A program made the translations under genes and the position numbers. From the NCBI GenBank assembly GCA_003600225.1, contig QZFT01000034.1:215577-279576 (forward strand): a DNA stretch of 64,000 bases, given 5' to 3'. The DNA is from Pseudonocardiaceae bacterium YIM PH 21723 (GTDB lineage Bacteria; Actinomycetota; Actinomycetes; Mycobacteriales; Pseudonocardiaceae). Below, one piece after another: positions 16,706 through 25,480 of the stretch. The notes under the pieces were generated by a model. The model made no database searches, had not been told where the DNA came from, and was given only the letters and a program-made list of their open reading frames with translations. Within the stretch, counting starts at the first letter, position 1, and the number at the start of each line of letters is the position of its first letter.

Positions 16706-18499
16706 ATGCACGGGCTGCTGGCGGCGGTACTGGTGGCGGGACTGGTCGCGCCCACATCGGCGATGCACGATCTGTCCGTTGTGGACGGTCCGCAGGCGGA
16801 TCGGCTCACGGTGCGGCCCAGCGCGGTGGATCCGGCCGACTCGGTGTTCGGCGACGGGCTCGGCAGGCAGGTGGTGCTGCGCGGGTACGCCATCTCCGGC
16901 AGCACCAAGCTGGCGGAGAACGGGTTCACGCCCTTCCGGTCCACAGCGGACGCCGCCGCGGCCTTCGCCACGCTGCCCGGATCGAACGTGATCCGGTTCC
17001 AGCTGTCCTGGGAGGGGGTCGCGCCCACACCGGACACTGTGGACACCGGCTACCTGGACGCCATCGCCGCGCAGATCCGGGCGGCGACCGCCCGCGGGCT
17101 GCGGGTGATCGTGGAGTACCACTCCGACCTGATGTCCCGGCACCTGTTCCGCCCCGACTCCTGGTACACCGGCAACGGCATGCCGAAGTGGGCGGTCGAC
17201 CGGCTCGGGCTCACCGGGAAGGAGTACTGCGGGCCGGCCTGCGTCACCTGGGGACAGCACCTGCTCACCGACAACAGCGGGGTGCGGCCCGCGGCACGCG
17301 CCTTCTGGAACAACACGGCCGGAGTGCAGGACGCCTTCCTCGATCAGGCACGACAGGCCCTGGTGCACCTGAAAAGCGCGCTCCCGGAACGGGACTGGGA
17401 CCGGATCCTGGGCTTCGAACCGATCAACGAACCCTTCGACGGGGGCATGGAAGGCCTGAGCTCGGCGCAGTGGGACGCGCAGAGACTCTGGCCGTTCCAC
17501 CACCGGGTACGCGACCTGCTGGATGAGACCGGCTGGCGGGACAAACTGCAGTTCGCCGAGCCCAACGTCTTCTGGAACTCGCAGCTCGGCCCCCTGGTAC
17601 CCGCGCTGGGTAGCACGCCGGATCCGTTGCACCGCAGCGGAATCGTGTTCACCCCGCACTTCTACGACCAGGCCCGCCAGCTGCCACTCGCCAGCCCACC
17701 GGCCAGCGGCGCCTACCTGCCGAACTTCGACCTGATCCGCAAGACCGCGCGCGACTGGCACTCCCCCGCGCTCGTCTCCGAGTTCGGCGCGGCCAACGAC
17801 CACGGTGGAGCGACCGACACCGCCAAGGAGATCACCGGCGAATACCAGGCGTTGAACGGGCTGGCCGACTACAGCCCGGTACTGTCCGGCACCCAGTGGC
17901 ACTGGGACCCGTACCGGGGCAGGCACCACGAGGCGCAGAACGGGAATCCGGGCAAGATCCGCACCACCGGGGACGCCTGGAACGACGAGGACTTCTCGGT
18001 GATCGACCAGCAGCCGCAGCTCCGCGACCAGGCGTATCCACAGGCGGCGCAGGGAGATCTGGTCGCCTTCAGCTCACAGGCCCTGGCCACCGACGCCGCC
18101 GGCGACCGGCTGCGCTGGCAGGTCCTGCGACCGGGCAACGGCCGCGACTACTTCGCCGGCACCCCGTTCGCACTGACCATCTGGCAGGGCCGCAACAGCG
18201 AAGCCCCCACCCAGCTGCACCTGTCGTCCACACTGGACTCTCCGAACACCGTGGTGATCACCGAGTCCGGGGTACACCGGCTCGCCGACCTGCCCGGCGA
18301 TCCCCGGCAGCGGACCGACGAACTGGTGCGCCGGGGCGACCGGCTCTACCAGTGGACCGACTCCCCCGGCGTGGCCAGGCACTTCCAGCTCATCGTGCGC
18401 GATCCCGGCCTGTCCGACATCGAACTCGGCGAGCTGCAACGCGCGCTGTCCACTGTGGTCGCCGCAGGTCAGAACCCGGCCAGGGTGTTCCAGAACTGA
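16706..18499 (+). CDS. Secreted GH5 glycosidase, endoglycoceramidase-like
   Basis: A 597-residue secreted enzyme. The signal peptide is MHGLLAAVLVAGLVAPTSA. The (beta/alpha)8 core resembles GH5 endoglycoceramidases: IRFQLSWEGVAPTPD, VIVEYHSDLMSRHLF, the acid/base Glu in GFEPINEPFDG and the nucleophile Glu in LVSEFGA. The family removes the glycan from glycosphingolipids or hydrolyses related glycolipids. A C-terminal beta-domain of about 130 residues follows. The ATG at 16706 is chosen for GGAGG 8 nt upstream. Its last 31 bp overlap the end of the convergent TenA-like gene. The true substrate is not known. Confidence 0.82.
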   Translation: MHGLLAAVLVAGLVAPTSAMHDLSVVDGPQADRLTVRPSAVDPADSVFGDGLGRQVVLRGYAISGSTKLAENGFTPFRSTADAAAAFATLPGSNVIRFQLSWEGVAPTPDTVDTGYLDAIAAQIRAATARGLRVIVEYHSDLMSRHLFRPDSWYTGNGMPKWAVDRLGLTGKEYCGPACVTWGQHLLTDNSGVRPAARAFWNNTAGVQDAFLDQARQALVHLKSALPERDWDRILGFEPINEPFDGGMEGLSSAQWDAQRLWPFHHRVRDLLDETGWRDKLQFAEPNVFWNSQLGPLVPALGSTPDPLHRSGIVFTPHFYDQARQLPLASPPASGAYLPNFDLIRKTARDWHSPALVSEFGAANDHGGATDTAKEITGEYQALNGLADYSPVLSGTQWHWDPYRGRHHEAQNGNPGKIRTTGDAWNDEDFSVIDQQPQLRDQAYPQAAQGDLVAFSSQALATDAAGDRLRWQVLRPGNGRDYFAGTPFALTIWQGRNSEAPTQLHLSSTLDSPNTVVITESGVHRLADLPGDPRQRTDELVRRGDRLYQWTDSPGVARHFQLIVRDPGLSDIELGELQRALSTVVAAGQNPARVFQN

Positions 18500-19122
18500 T
18501 GCTCGTAGGCGCGCAGCAGCCGGGCGTAGCGGAGGATCTCCGGGTCGCCGTCGGTGATGGCGCCGGAGTCCAGGCCCTCCTGGATGGCGGCGGCCGCCAG
18601 CCGGTCCAGCTCCGGGTTGGAGGCGCCGAAGAAGTCCAGGAACGCGGTGGCCGTGGCATCCAGCCCGTGCCGCTCCCGCAGCACGCTGGACACCCGGGAG
18701 CAGTACTCACCCCACTCGGCGAAGTTGCTGAGCAGCGCGATCGCCGCCTTGGCCGGCTCGGCGTTCACCGACAGCCAGCACAGGCCCGCCGAGTAGCTCA
18801 TGCACCCGGGACTGGGCTCGTACGCCTCGAACTCCGCCCGGGTCCAGCCACAGCCCAGGGCCAGCGCGGGCAGCAGCTCGAACGCCGCGCCGTCGCCGTC
18901 GGACACGTACTGGAAGAGCTCCCGCACCGCGCCGGTGGATCGGCCGGCCAGGGCGGCGAGGGCCCGCTGGTCGCCGGGCACGATGTGCCGCTGCTCGGCG
19001 GCAAGCGCGCCGACCACGCGGGGGCCGGCCTGGCCGGACTCCAGCAGCGGCACCAGGTTGTTCGTCTCTGGGCGGCCCGCGGCGATCAGGTCACGCAGGG
19101 CCTTGTTCGCGGCCTCGGTCAC
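18469..19122 (-). CDS. TenA/heme-oxygenase-fold-like protein
   Basis: A 217-residue, mainly helical protein. Features such as ALAAEQRHIVPGDQRALAAL, the Cys-containing GCMSYSAGLCWL stretch, and YCSRVSSVLRERHGLDATATAFLDFF fit the TenA/PqqC heme-oxygenase-like superfamily. Such proteins hydrolyse thiamin breakdown products or bind small cofactors, but the catalytic residues cannot be assigned confidently here. The GTG start overlaps the stop of the upstream VOC gene (GTGA), so the two are cotranscribed. The 3' end overlaps the convergent glycosidase gene by 31 bp. Confidence 0.55.
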   Translation of the reverse strand: MTEAANKALRDLIAAGRPETNNLVPLLESGQAGPRVVGALAAEQRHIVPGDQRALAALAGRSTGAVRELFQYVSDGDGAAFELLPALALGCGWTRAEFEAYEPSPGCMSYSAGLCWLSVNAEPAKAAIALLSNFAEWGEYCSRVSSVLRERHGLDATATAFLDFFGASNPELDRLAAAAIQEGLDSGAITDGDPEILRYARLLRAYEHQFWNTLAGF

Positions 19123-19466
19123 GGCATCCTCCAGGCTTCGGGGTGAGCGGGCTGGTAGAGCAGCAGATCACCGGCGCCGGGCACGGCGATCCGGGTGGTG
19201 CGTCCCCAGCGTTCTTCGCGCACCTCCTGGGTGAACGTGGCGCCCCGGCCGGCCAGTTCGGCCATCGTCTGTTCCAGGTCGTCGCACATCAGCGAGATCT
19301 CGTGCGCGTTGCCGCCGGGGTGGACGCCCAGCTCCGACGGCCCGGTGCGGAAGATGAGCCAGTCATGGCCGGCGTCGACGTGCGGCCAGCGCAGGACGTC
19401 GCGGAAGAACGCCCGCGCGGCGTCCGGATCCTCGGCGTAGACCAGGGTGTGCACGGCGGTGATCAC
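19119..19466 (-). CDS. VOC (glyoxalase/dioxygenase) family protein
   Basis: A small 115-residue protein with the vicinal-oxygen-chelate fold: an N-terminal VHTLVYAEDPDAARAFFRDVL module and a C-terminal GDLLLYQPAHPE end. Members bind metal ions and act as glyoxalases, dioxygenases, resistance proteins or simple binding proteins; which applies here cannot be told. The GTG at 19466 gives a protein beginning right at the first beta strand. It overlaps the TenA-like gene by 4 nt. Confidence 0.8.
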   Translation of the reverse strand: MITAVHTLVYAEDPDAARAFFRDVLRWPHVDAGHDWLIFRTGPSELGVHPGGNAHEISLMCDDLEQTMAELAGRGATFTQEVREERWGRTTRIAVPGAGDLLLYQPAHPEAWRMP

Positions 19467-19675
19467 GTGCCCCAGTCTAGTGCCGGCGGACCGACGCAGA
19501 CGGGCGCCGACGATCGGGAACACCCCCAGCGGTTCCCGACCCTCGGCGCCCGTCCCCCCGTGGTCTTTGGCCTGCTACCACTATCCGGCCTGGTCACACG
19601 CGCGCACAATGTTGACCCGTTGACTCTTGCAGGAAACATCTCGCCAGCCGGGTGACGGCGGGTGATGCTTGTCCC

Positions 19676-20635
19676 ATGCCCGATCTTGTGCTCGACACCG
19701 ACCCCGGCGTGGACGACGCCCTGGCCATCCTCTACCTGGCCGCGCAGCCGGACACCCGGATAGTCGCCGTCGGCAGCGCGATCGGCAACATGCCCGCCGA
19801 CGCGAGCGCGGCCAACGCGTTACGCGTGCTGGAGCTCGCCGGACTGACCGGGGTACCGGTCGCCGTCGGCGCCTCCCGCCCGCTGAACGGCCTGCCGTGG
19901 ACCGCGGACGCGGAGGTCGTGCACGGCGCCGACGGGCTCGGCGGGCACGCCGGGCCACCGCCCGCCGGACGACCCGTCCGGGAGTCGGCCGCCGAGCAAC
20001 TGGTCCGGCTGGCCCGGCAACGGCCCGGCGAACTGACCCTCCTGGCCATGGCCCCGCTGACCAACGTGGCCCTGGCACTGCGCCTGGAACCGGAGCTGCC
20101 CCGGCTGCTGCGCGAGGTCGTCTGGATGGGCGGCGCCGTCGACGTCCCCGGCAACGTCAGCATCAAGGCCGAGGCCAACGCGTGGAACGACCCGGAAGCC
20201 GCCGAACAGGTGCTGGCCGCCGGATTCAGCCTGCGGATGGTGCCCCTCGACGTCACCGAACACGCCTGGGCCGACCCCGGCTGGCTCGGCGCGCTGCGCG
20301 ACCGCGGCGGTGACCTGGCCCGCACCGCCGCCGACTGGCTCGCCGTCTACGTCGATTACTACTGCTCCATCCCCGGCGATCCGCGTGGCCCCGGCTGCGC
20401 GCTGCACGACCCCCTGGCGGTGGCCATCGCCCTCGACCCGGAACTCGCCGACTACGAGGAGCACCAGGTCGTGGTCGAACTGGCCGGGCACGCGCGCGGG
20501 GCCACCTGGGTGGACCGGCGGCTGGAAGTCATGCCCGGCAGTGAGCTCCCCGCCAGGCGGCCGGTGCGCGTCGCCCTCAAGGCCGACGGCGCCGCCATGC
20601 TCGATCGGCTGCACCGCGCCCTCGGCGTGGTGTAG
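19676..20635 (+). CDS. Inosine-uridine preferring nucleoside hydrolase
   Basis: A 319-residue nucleoside N-ribohydrolase that cleaves the N-glycosidic bond of nucleosides to base and ribose. The calcium-binding signature DTDPGVDDALA is at the very N terminus, and MGGAVDVPGNVS, EANAWNDPEAA and the C-terminal HDPLAVAIALDP complete the active site. The ATG at 19676 is chosen because the signature begins six residues later; a GTG at 19652 is possible. A permease gene follows after 9 bp, so the pair forms a nucleoside/nucleobase salvage unit. Confidence 0.9.
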   Translation: MPDLVLDTDPGVDDALAILYLAAQPDTRIVAVGSAIGNMPADASAANALRVLELAGLTGVPVAVGASRPLNGLPWTADAEVVHGADGLGGHAGPPPAGRPVRESAAEQLVRLARQRPGELTLLAMAPLTNVALALRLEPELPRLLREVVWMGGAVDVPGNVSIKAEANAWNDPEAAEQVLAAGFSLRMVPLDVTEHAWADPGWLGALRDRGGDLARTAADWLAVYVDYYCSIPGDPRGPGCALHDPLAVAIALDPELADYEEHQVVVELAGHARGATWVDRRLEVMPGSELPARRPVRVALKADGAAMLDRLHRALGVV

Positions 20636-20644
20636 AACCAGCGC

Positions 20645-22075
20645 ATGGGGACACAGGTGGAGACCTCCGGCTGGGAGGTCGAGCGCAAGGGCATCGACTG
20701 GGTCCGGGAGGACGAGCGGCGGGGCACGCCGCGGTCGCTGTTCTGGCCGTGGGCGGCCGCCAACATCAGCTTCATCCCCGTCGCCTACGGGGTGTTCGTG
20801 GTCGGCCTCAAGCTGTCCGGCTGGCAGGCCGCCGCGGCCATCCTGGCCGGAAACGCGCTCAGCTTCCCCCTGGTGGGCCTGGTCGCCCTGGCCGGCAGGC
20901 GGGGCGGCGCGCCGACGCTCACCCTGTCCCGGGCCGCGTTCGGCATCCACGGCAACAAGCTGCCCACGCTGTTCGGCTACCTCACCGCGGTGGGCTGGGA
21001 GATCATCAGCGTCACCGTCGGCTCCCTGGCGGCCCGGACCGTGCTGACCCGGCTGGACCCGAGCCTCGGCGGGCCCACCGCCATCGCGCTCAGCTTCGCG
21101 CTGATCGTCGGCATCGTGGTGACCGTGGGCATCTACGGCTTCGACGTGATCATGCGGGTGCAGCGGTGGATCACCCTGTTCACCGGCCTGATGACGGTGT
21201 CCTACTTCGTCATCGTGCTGCCGCGGCTGCACCTGGAGCTGTCCACCCCGCTGCCCACCGGCGGCCCCGTGCTCGCCGGGATCATCCTGGTGTTCGCGGC
21301 GGCGATCAGCTGGACCACGATGGGCGCCGACTACAGCCGCTACCTGCCGCGTGACGCGCACCGCGGCGGGGTGATCCTGTGGACCGCCCTCGGCGGAGCC
21401 CTGCCGAACATGGCGCTGATGTGCTTCGGCGTGCTGCTCGCCGTCGGCAACCCGGACCTCGCGCAGGCGGTGGCCACCGACCCGATCGGCGCGTTGTCCG
21501 CGCAGCTGCCGACCTGGTTCCTGGTGCCGTTCATGCTGTCCGTGCTGCTGTCGGTCATCGCCGGCGGGATAATGAACCTCTACTCCTCCGGCCTGCTGCT
21601 GCTCGCCATGGGCCTGCCGGTGCGCCGCACCGTCGCGGTGAGCATCGACAGCACCCTGATCATCGCCGGCGGGCTGTACCTGATCTTCCTGGCGCCCGAC
21701 TTCTTCGCCCCGTTCCAATCCTGGCTGATCGTCATGGGCGTGGGCCTCGGCGGCTGGGCGGCGATCTTCCTGGCCGACCTGCTGCTGTTCCGGCGGGACG
21801 GCTACCGGCCCGCCGACCTGTACGACCCGGACGGCGGCTACGGGCGGTGGAACCCGCGTGGGGTGATCTCCATGCTGATCTCCACCGCGATCGGGCTCGG
21901 CCTGGTGACCTCCGGCGACCCGTACATCGGCAAGGTCGTGGGCTACCTGCTCAGCGCGGAGACGGAGGCCGGGCCGCTCGGGCAGAGCAACATCGGCGTG
22001 CCCATCGCCTTCCTGATCGCCGGCATCCTCTACACGGGTTCGTCCCTGCTCCGCCGCCCTGAGCTCCGAAGTTGA
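20645..22075 (+). CDS. NCS1 purine-cytosine permease family transporter
   Basis: A 476-residue transporter with about 12 membrane segments. The N-terminal IDWVREDERRGTPRSLFWPWAAANISFIP and the GRRGGAPTLTLSRAAFG motif place it in the NCS1 family, which imports cytosine, purines, allantoin or related compounds with protons or sodium. It is 9 bp downstream of the nucleoside hydrolase, giving uptake and cleavage in one unit. Its last codons and the TGA are supplied by the left arm of a dispersed hairpin repeat, so the C terminus (PELRS) may have been altered by arrival of the repeat. Confidence 0.9.
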   Translation: MGTQVETSGWEVERKGIDWVREDERRGTPRSLFWPWAAANISFIPVAYGVFVVGLKLSGWQAAAAILAGNALSFPLVGLVALAGRRGGAPTLTLSRAAFGIHGNKLPTLFGYLTAVGWEIISVTVGSLAARTVLTRLDPSLGGPTAIALSFALIVGIVVTVGIYGFDVIMRVQRWITLFTGLMTVSYFVIVLPRLHLELSTPLPTGGPVLAGIILVFAAAISWTTMGADYSRYLPRDAHRGGVILWTALGGALPNMALMCFGVLLAVGNPDLAQAVATDPIGALSAQLPTWFLVPFMLSVLLSVIAGGIMNLYSSGLLLLAMGLPVRRTVAVSIDSTLIIAGGLYLIFLAPDFFAPFQSWLIVMGVGLGGWAAIFLADLLLFRRDGYRPADLYDPDGGYGRWNPRGVISMLISTAIGLGLVTSGDPYIGKVVGYLLSAETEAGPLGQSNIGVPIAFLIAGILYTGSSLLRRPELRS

Positions 22076-22116
22076 CGATGTTCGGGGCGCTTTCTCCCGA
22101 ACATCGTCAACTTCGG
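22066..22116. repeat. Hairpin repeat family 1, copy 2
   Basis: Perfect 21-bp arms (22066-22086 and 22096-22116) with a 9-nt loop. The left arm includes CGAAGTTGACGATGTTCG and supplies the stop codon of the permease gene. It probably terminates the nucleoside operon. Confidence 0.8.
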
Positions 22117-22184
22117 GACCACAGGTGTTTCAGGACACGCCGAATCGTCCGGCTACGAACCACGGATGACGCGAGGATCGGACC

Positions 22185-22801
22185 ATGAAGCTGCTGTTAG
22201 CCGCACTACTGACCTTCACGGGGACCCCGGCCGACTGTCAGCCGCCGTTCGCGGCGCATGTCCGCACGGTCACCGCCCACGAACTGGGCACCACCTGGCA
22301 CCAGGGCTGCCCCGTCCAGCCCGGGGACCTGCGGAAGATCGACATGACCTTCCACGGCATGGACGGCCGCACGCACCTCGGCCGCCTCGTCGTCGACAAG
22401 GACCGTACCGAGCAGGTGATCACCATCTTCCGGGAGCTCTACCAGCAGAAATACCCGATCAAGAAGATGGTCACGCCGGACAACTACCCAATGCCGACGA
22501 CGAGCTGTCCATGCAGGACAACAACACGTCGGCGTACAACTGCCGGGACATCCCGGGCAGCGGCAACTGGTCGTACCACGCCTATGGCCGGGCGATCGAC
22601 GTCAATCCGCTGATCAACCCGTACCTGGACGAGAACGGGGTCCAGCCCAAGAACGGCGGCCCCTGGCTGGACCGGACGCGCCACGATCCGGGGATGCTGC
22701 ACCCCGGGGACGCGGCGGTGCGTAGTTTCACCGACCGCGGGTGGACCTGGGGTGGTACCTGGACTGACCCAATCGATTACCAACACTTCGAACTGGCCTG
22801 A
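22185..22801 (+). pseudogene. Secreted M15-type D,D-peptidase, frameshifted
   Basis: The ATG at 22185 (preceded by GAGGATCGG) opens a signal-peptide-bearing protein (MKLLLAALLTFTG) that reads normally to about position 22488 (VTPDNYP), then meets a frameshift. The next frame continues to 22801 with the M15 peptidase zinc motifs SYHAYGRAIDVNP and DPIDYQHFEL, as in VanY/CwlK-like enzymes acting on peptidoglycan peptides. One missing C in the TACCCAATG run near 22487-22492 would restore a protein of about 205 residues. It is either a recent pseudogene or a sequencing error, since the downstream frame shows no decay. Confidence 0.75.
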
Positions 22802-22854
22802 TCAGCGGGCATTTCGCCGGTGCACGTGCGATGCTCTTCCGAGGTGATGAACGG

Positions 22855-24039
22855 ATGAACATCGGACGTATGGCGCGTAAATCAGCGCCACGCAGCAGTC
22901 ACGGCGAGTGGATTCCCTCGGCTGATCGGCTGCTCATGCTGCAGAGCTTCGGCGCCGCGCGCTGCCGGACTCTGGCGGCGTCCCCGTCGGCGTACCTGCG
23001 GGGCACACCGGGTGTGTTCGCCGCCGACCTGGCGGACACCCCGGTCACCGGCATCACCGTGCAGCTCTGCGGGGACGCGCATCCGAGCGCCTTCGGCCGT
23101 TACCGGGGCCCGGACCGGCGGCGGGTGTTCGGCCTGATCTCGTTCGACGAGACGATTCCCGGCCCATGGGAGTGGGACGTCAAGCGGCTGGCCGCCGGTG
23201 TCCAGGTGGCCGCGGGCGACCGGGGCTGGACCACCGACCAGGGCAGGCGGGCCGTCCGCGCGGCGATCGACGGCTACCAGCACGCGATGGCCGAGTTCGC
23301 CGGCCTCGGTGAGCTGGACCTGTTCTACGGCACCCAGGAGGACGAGGACCTAGGGAAGGTGAACCTGCGGACCGAGGGCCAGCCGCGACTGAACCAGGTG
23401 GTCAGCGGCCGGGTGCGGATCAAGGACGATCCGCCGATGCTGGATCACGCCCTCACCGAGGACGTGCTCCCGATGTACCACGATTACCTGCGCACGCTGC
23501 CGTTCGACCGGCGGCGGCTGCTGGACCGGTTCACCGTGACCGACATCGTCCGGCAGCACGACAACGGTCATCTGCTGCTGCTCATCGGCCGCGATCCCGG
23601 CGAGCGGGTGCTGCTGCGGCTGACCACGGCGCGGCACTCGGTGCTGGAGGACCGGCTCGGGTTCAGCGGCCCGATCGGTGAGCGCATGGTCACCGGTCAG
23701 CGGCTGTTGCAGGCCGCCGACGACCCGTTCCTGGGCACGCACACCGACGAGCACGGCACCGAGTGGCTGTGGCGGGTCGTACCGGAGATCCAGACCCTGC
23801 CGCCGGACGCGCCGTTCGACGAGTTCGAGCCGTTCGCCGGGCTGTGCGGGCGCGCGCTGGCCAGGGCACACGCGCGGGGCGGGGACCGGCGGGCCATCGC
23901 CGAGTACCTCGGTACCAGCCACACGTTCGCCGAGGCGATCGCCACCTTCGCCTACCGATACGCCAACCAGATCCGCCGGGATCACCGGACGCTGCTGCGG
24001 GCGATCGCCGCCGGCCAGGTGCCCGCGGCGATCGCCTGA
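22855..24039 (+). CDS. DUF2252 family protein
   Basis: A 394-residue protein of the DUF2252 family, which has a kinase-like (aminoglycoside-phosphotransferase-like) fold. Typical segments are LCGDAHPSAFG, ISFDETIPGPWEWDVKRLAAG, RQHDNGHLLLLIG and ALARAHARGGD. Biochemical function is unknown. The ATG at 22855 is chosen for GAGGTGA 8 nt upstream. It stands alone between the frameshifted peptidase and the deletion scar that follows. Confidence 0.8.
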   Translation: MNIGRMARKSAPRSSHGEWIPSADRLLMLQSFGAARCRTLAASPSAYLRGTPGVFAADLADTPVTGITVQLCGDAHPSAFGRYRGPDRRRVFGLISFDETIPGPWEWDVKRLAAGVQVAAGDRGWTTDQGRRAVRAAIDGYQHAMAEFAGLGELDLFYGTQEDEDLGKVNLRTEGQPRLNQVVSGRVRIKDDPPMLDHALTEDVLPMYHDYLRTLPFDRRRLLDRFTVTDIVRQHDNGHLLLLIGRDPGERVLLRLTTARHSVLEDRLGFSGPIGERMVTGQRLLQAADDPFLGTHTDEHGTEWLWRVVPEIQTLPPDAPFDEFEPFAGLCGRALARAHARGGDRRAIAEYLGTSHTFAEAIATFAYRYANQIRRDHRTLLRAIAAGQVPAAIA

Positions 24040-24041
24040 GC

Positions 24042-24203
24042 TCAGCCCGGATACCTGCCGAACCAGTCGGCGGTGCGATTCGCGGCCGTGATCCGGTGCA
24101 CGGGCTCGTTCAGGATGTGCGCGTCCTGCGGGTAGATCACCAGTTCGGCCGACACCTTCCGGTCCAGCATGTCCTGGTAGAGCGGCATGGTCGCGGGCAA
24201 CGA
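24042..24203 (-). pseudogene. Truncated C-terminal end of an S9 (prolyl oligopeptidase) peptidase
   Basis: Reading leftward, about 50 codons encode PLYQDMLDRKVSAELVIYP, DAHILNEPVHR and DWFGRYPG followed by TGA at 24044-24042. This is the typical C-terminal end of S9 alpha/beta-hydrolase peptidases, including the last catalytic His region (YPxxxH). There is no room for the rest of the protein: the reading runs into the remnant of a kinase gene on the other strand. An ATG at 24188 exists but has no good ribosome site, so I regard this as debris of a deleted gene. Confidence 0.6.
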
Positions 24204-24314
24204 ATTGGGGTCACGGGCTGACAGGCATGGCCGAGCGGGTGAAGATGGCCGGTGGGCGGTTGACGGCCGGTCCGGAGTCCCGAGGGCGGCTGGGAGGTGG
24301 TGGTGGACCGATGA
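24204..24314 (+). pseudogene. Truncated, frameshifted C-terminal end of a NarL-type histidine kinase
   Basis: The frame starting near 24206 reads WGHGLTGMAERVKMAGGRL then TAGP, the conserved last ATP-binding box of sensor kinases that pair with LuxR-type regulators. After a one-base shift near 24275-24285 the next frame reads SPEGGWEVVVDR and stops at TGA 24312-24314, overlapping the response-regulator ATG exactly as kinase-regulator pairs usually do. The sensor, dimerisation and most of the ATPase domain are gone. Confidence 0.7.
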
Positions 24315-24928
24315 TCACGGTACTGATCTGCGACGACGCGCCGATCGTCCGGCTCGGCCTGCGCATGCTGCTCGACGCGGAACCGGACATGACCGTGGTG
24401 GCCGAGGCCGGCGACGGCGATGAGGCCCTGGATCTGGTGGACCTGCACCGGCCCGATGTGCTGCTGCTGGACCTGACCATGCCGAAGCTGGACGGCCTGG
24501 CGGTGATCCGCCGGGCCCCGGACACCCGGATCCTGGTGCTCTCCACCTACGAGCCGCCGGAGAACATCCACGCCGCGCTGGGCGGCGGGGCGCGGGGCTT
24601 CCTGGTCAAGAACTCCCCCGGCGACCAGCTGCTGCAGGCGATCCGCGCGGTGGCCGCCGGTCAGGCGTGGCTGTCGCCGTCGGTGACCAGCACGCTGCTG
24701 GAGACCGTGCTCATGCCGGTCAAGGACCCGCGGCTGACCGGCCTGTCCGAGCGGGACATCGCGCTGCTCCGGCTGCTGGGCCGGGGCTGGTCGAACGCGG
24801 AGATCGCCGCCGAACTGGGGCTGACGGTGAACACGGCGAAGACGTACGTGGCCCGGCTGCTGGCCACCCTGGAGGTGCGGGACCGGACGCAGGCCGCGAT
24901 CTTGGCCCACGAGGCGGGTTATTGCTGA
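24311..24928 (+). CDS. NarL/LuxR-family response regulator (orphan)
   Basis: A 205-residue response regulator. The receiver domain (about 1-115) has the acidic pair in LICDDAP, the phospho-accepting Asp in LLLDLTMP and the Lys in FLVKNSPG. The C-terminal LuxR helix-turn-helix reads GLSERDIALLRLLGRGWSNAEIAAELGLTVNTAKTYV. It would normally be phosphorylated by a kinase encoded just upstream, but only the tail of that kinase remains. It may now respond to another kinase or act unphosphorylated. The ATG has GGGAGGTGG upstream. Confidence 0.9.
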   Translation: MITVLICDDAPIVRLGLRMLLDAEPDMTVVAEAGDGDEALDLVDLHRPDVLLLDLTMPKLDGLAVIRRAPDTRILVLSTYEPPENIHAALGGGARGFLVKNSPGDQLLQAIRAVAAGQAWLSPSVTSTLLETVLMPVKDPRLTGLSERDIALLRLLGRGWSNAEIAAELGLTVNTAKTYVARLLATLEVRDRTQAAILAHEAGYC

Positions 24929-25033
24929 CCGATTGCGGCCATCGCCGGATCAAGAGGGCCCGGACGGCCGAATGACAGCGTTTTCCCCCATACGGAAGAA
25001 TCAAAATTTGATCTTCAAGAGGGGGCTTTTCGC

Positions 25034-25480
25034 ATGGATCTCGACGACCTGGAGAACATGGTCGACGACTGGGACCGCAGCGCTCAGCGGCAACTGGCCG
25101 GCTTTCAGGCCATGGGGGAACAGGTACAGCAGCTCTCGGCGCGGGGCGAGGCCGAGCAGGGCGCCGTCGTGGTCACCGTCGGCCCGAACGGCATTCCCAC
25201 CGACGTGAGCATGACGGCGAAGGTGCGCCAGCTGAGCCCGGAACAGATCGCCGCCGCGGTGCTGACCGCGATGCGCGCGGCCCAGGCCGAGTACAGCCGC
25301 AGGCTGGGCGAGATCATGGCGGAGACCGTGGGGCCGGACGACCCGGTCACCCGGCACGTGGTGGCCGAGGCGCAGAAGACCTTCCCTGCTCCGGAACCCG
25401 AGGCCGCGCCGCCGCCGGCCACCGAACCCGAGGACCCGGACGACTTCAGCGGCAATAGCTGGCTGGAGAAGGACCGCTGA
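25034..25480 (+). CDS. YbaB/EbfC-family protein of a type VII secretion locus
   Basis: A 148-residue protein with a YbaB/EbfC-like core: a coiled N-terminal helix, the strand segment GAVVVTVGPNGIPTDVSM, then a long C-terminal helix, followed by an acidic proline-rich tail. YbaB proteins bind DNA as dimers, but divergent members are often found at the head of type VII secretion effector operons, where they may act as helpers. The stop overlaps the next ATG (TGATG), and the EspC-like and RHS toxin genes follow, which supports the secretion link. Confidence 0.75.
   Translation: MDLDDLENMVDDWDRSAQRQLAGFQAMGEQVQQLSARGEAEQGAVVVTVGPNGIPTDVSMTAKVRQLSPEQIAAAVLTAMRAAQAEYSRRLGEIMAETVGPDDPVTRHVVAEAQKTFPAPEPEAAPPPATEPEDPDDFSGNSWLEKDR

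Noticed and set aside
19820-21718. 632-residue open frame opposite the nucleoside hydrolase and permease
   Set aside because: Shadow of two clear genes on the plus strand, with no domain or ribosome site.
22480-22500. Programmed frameshift in the M15 peptidase gene
   Set aside because: No slippery heptamer or downstream stimulatory structure is apparent, and one missing C explains the break.
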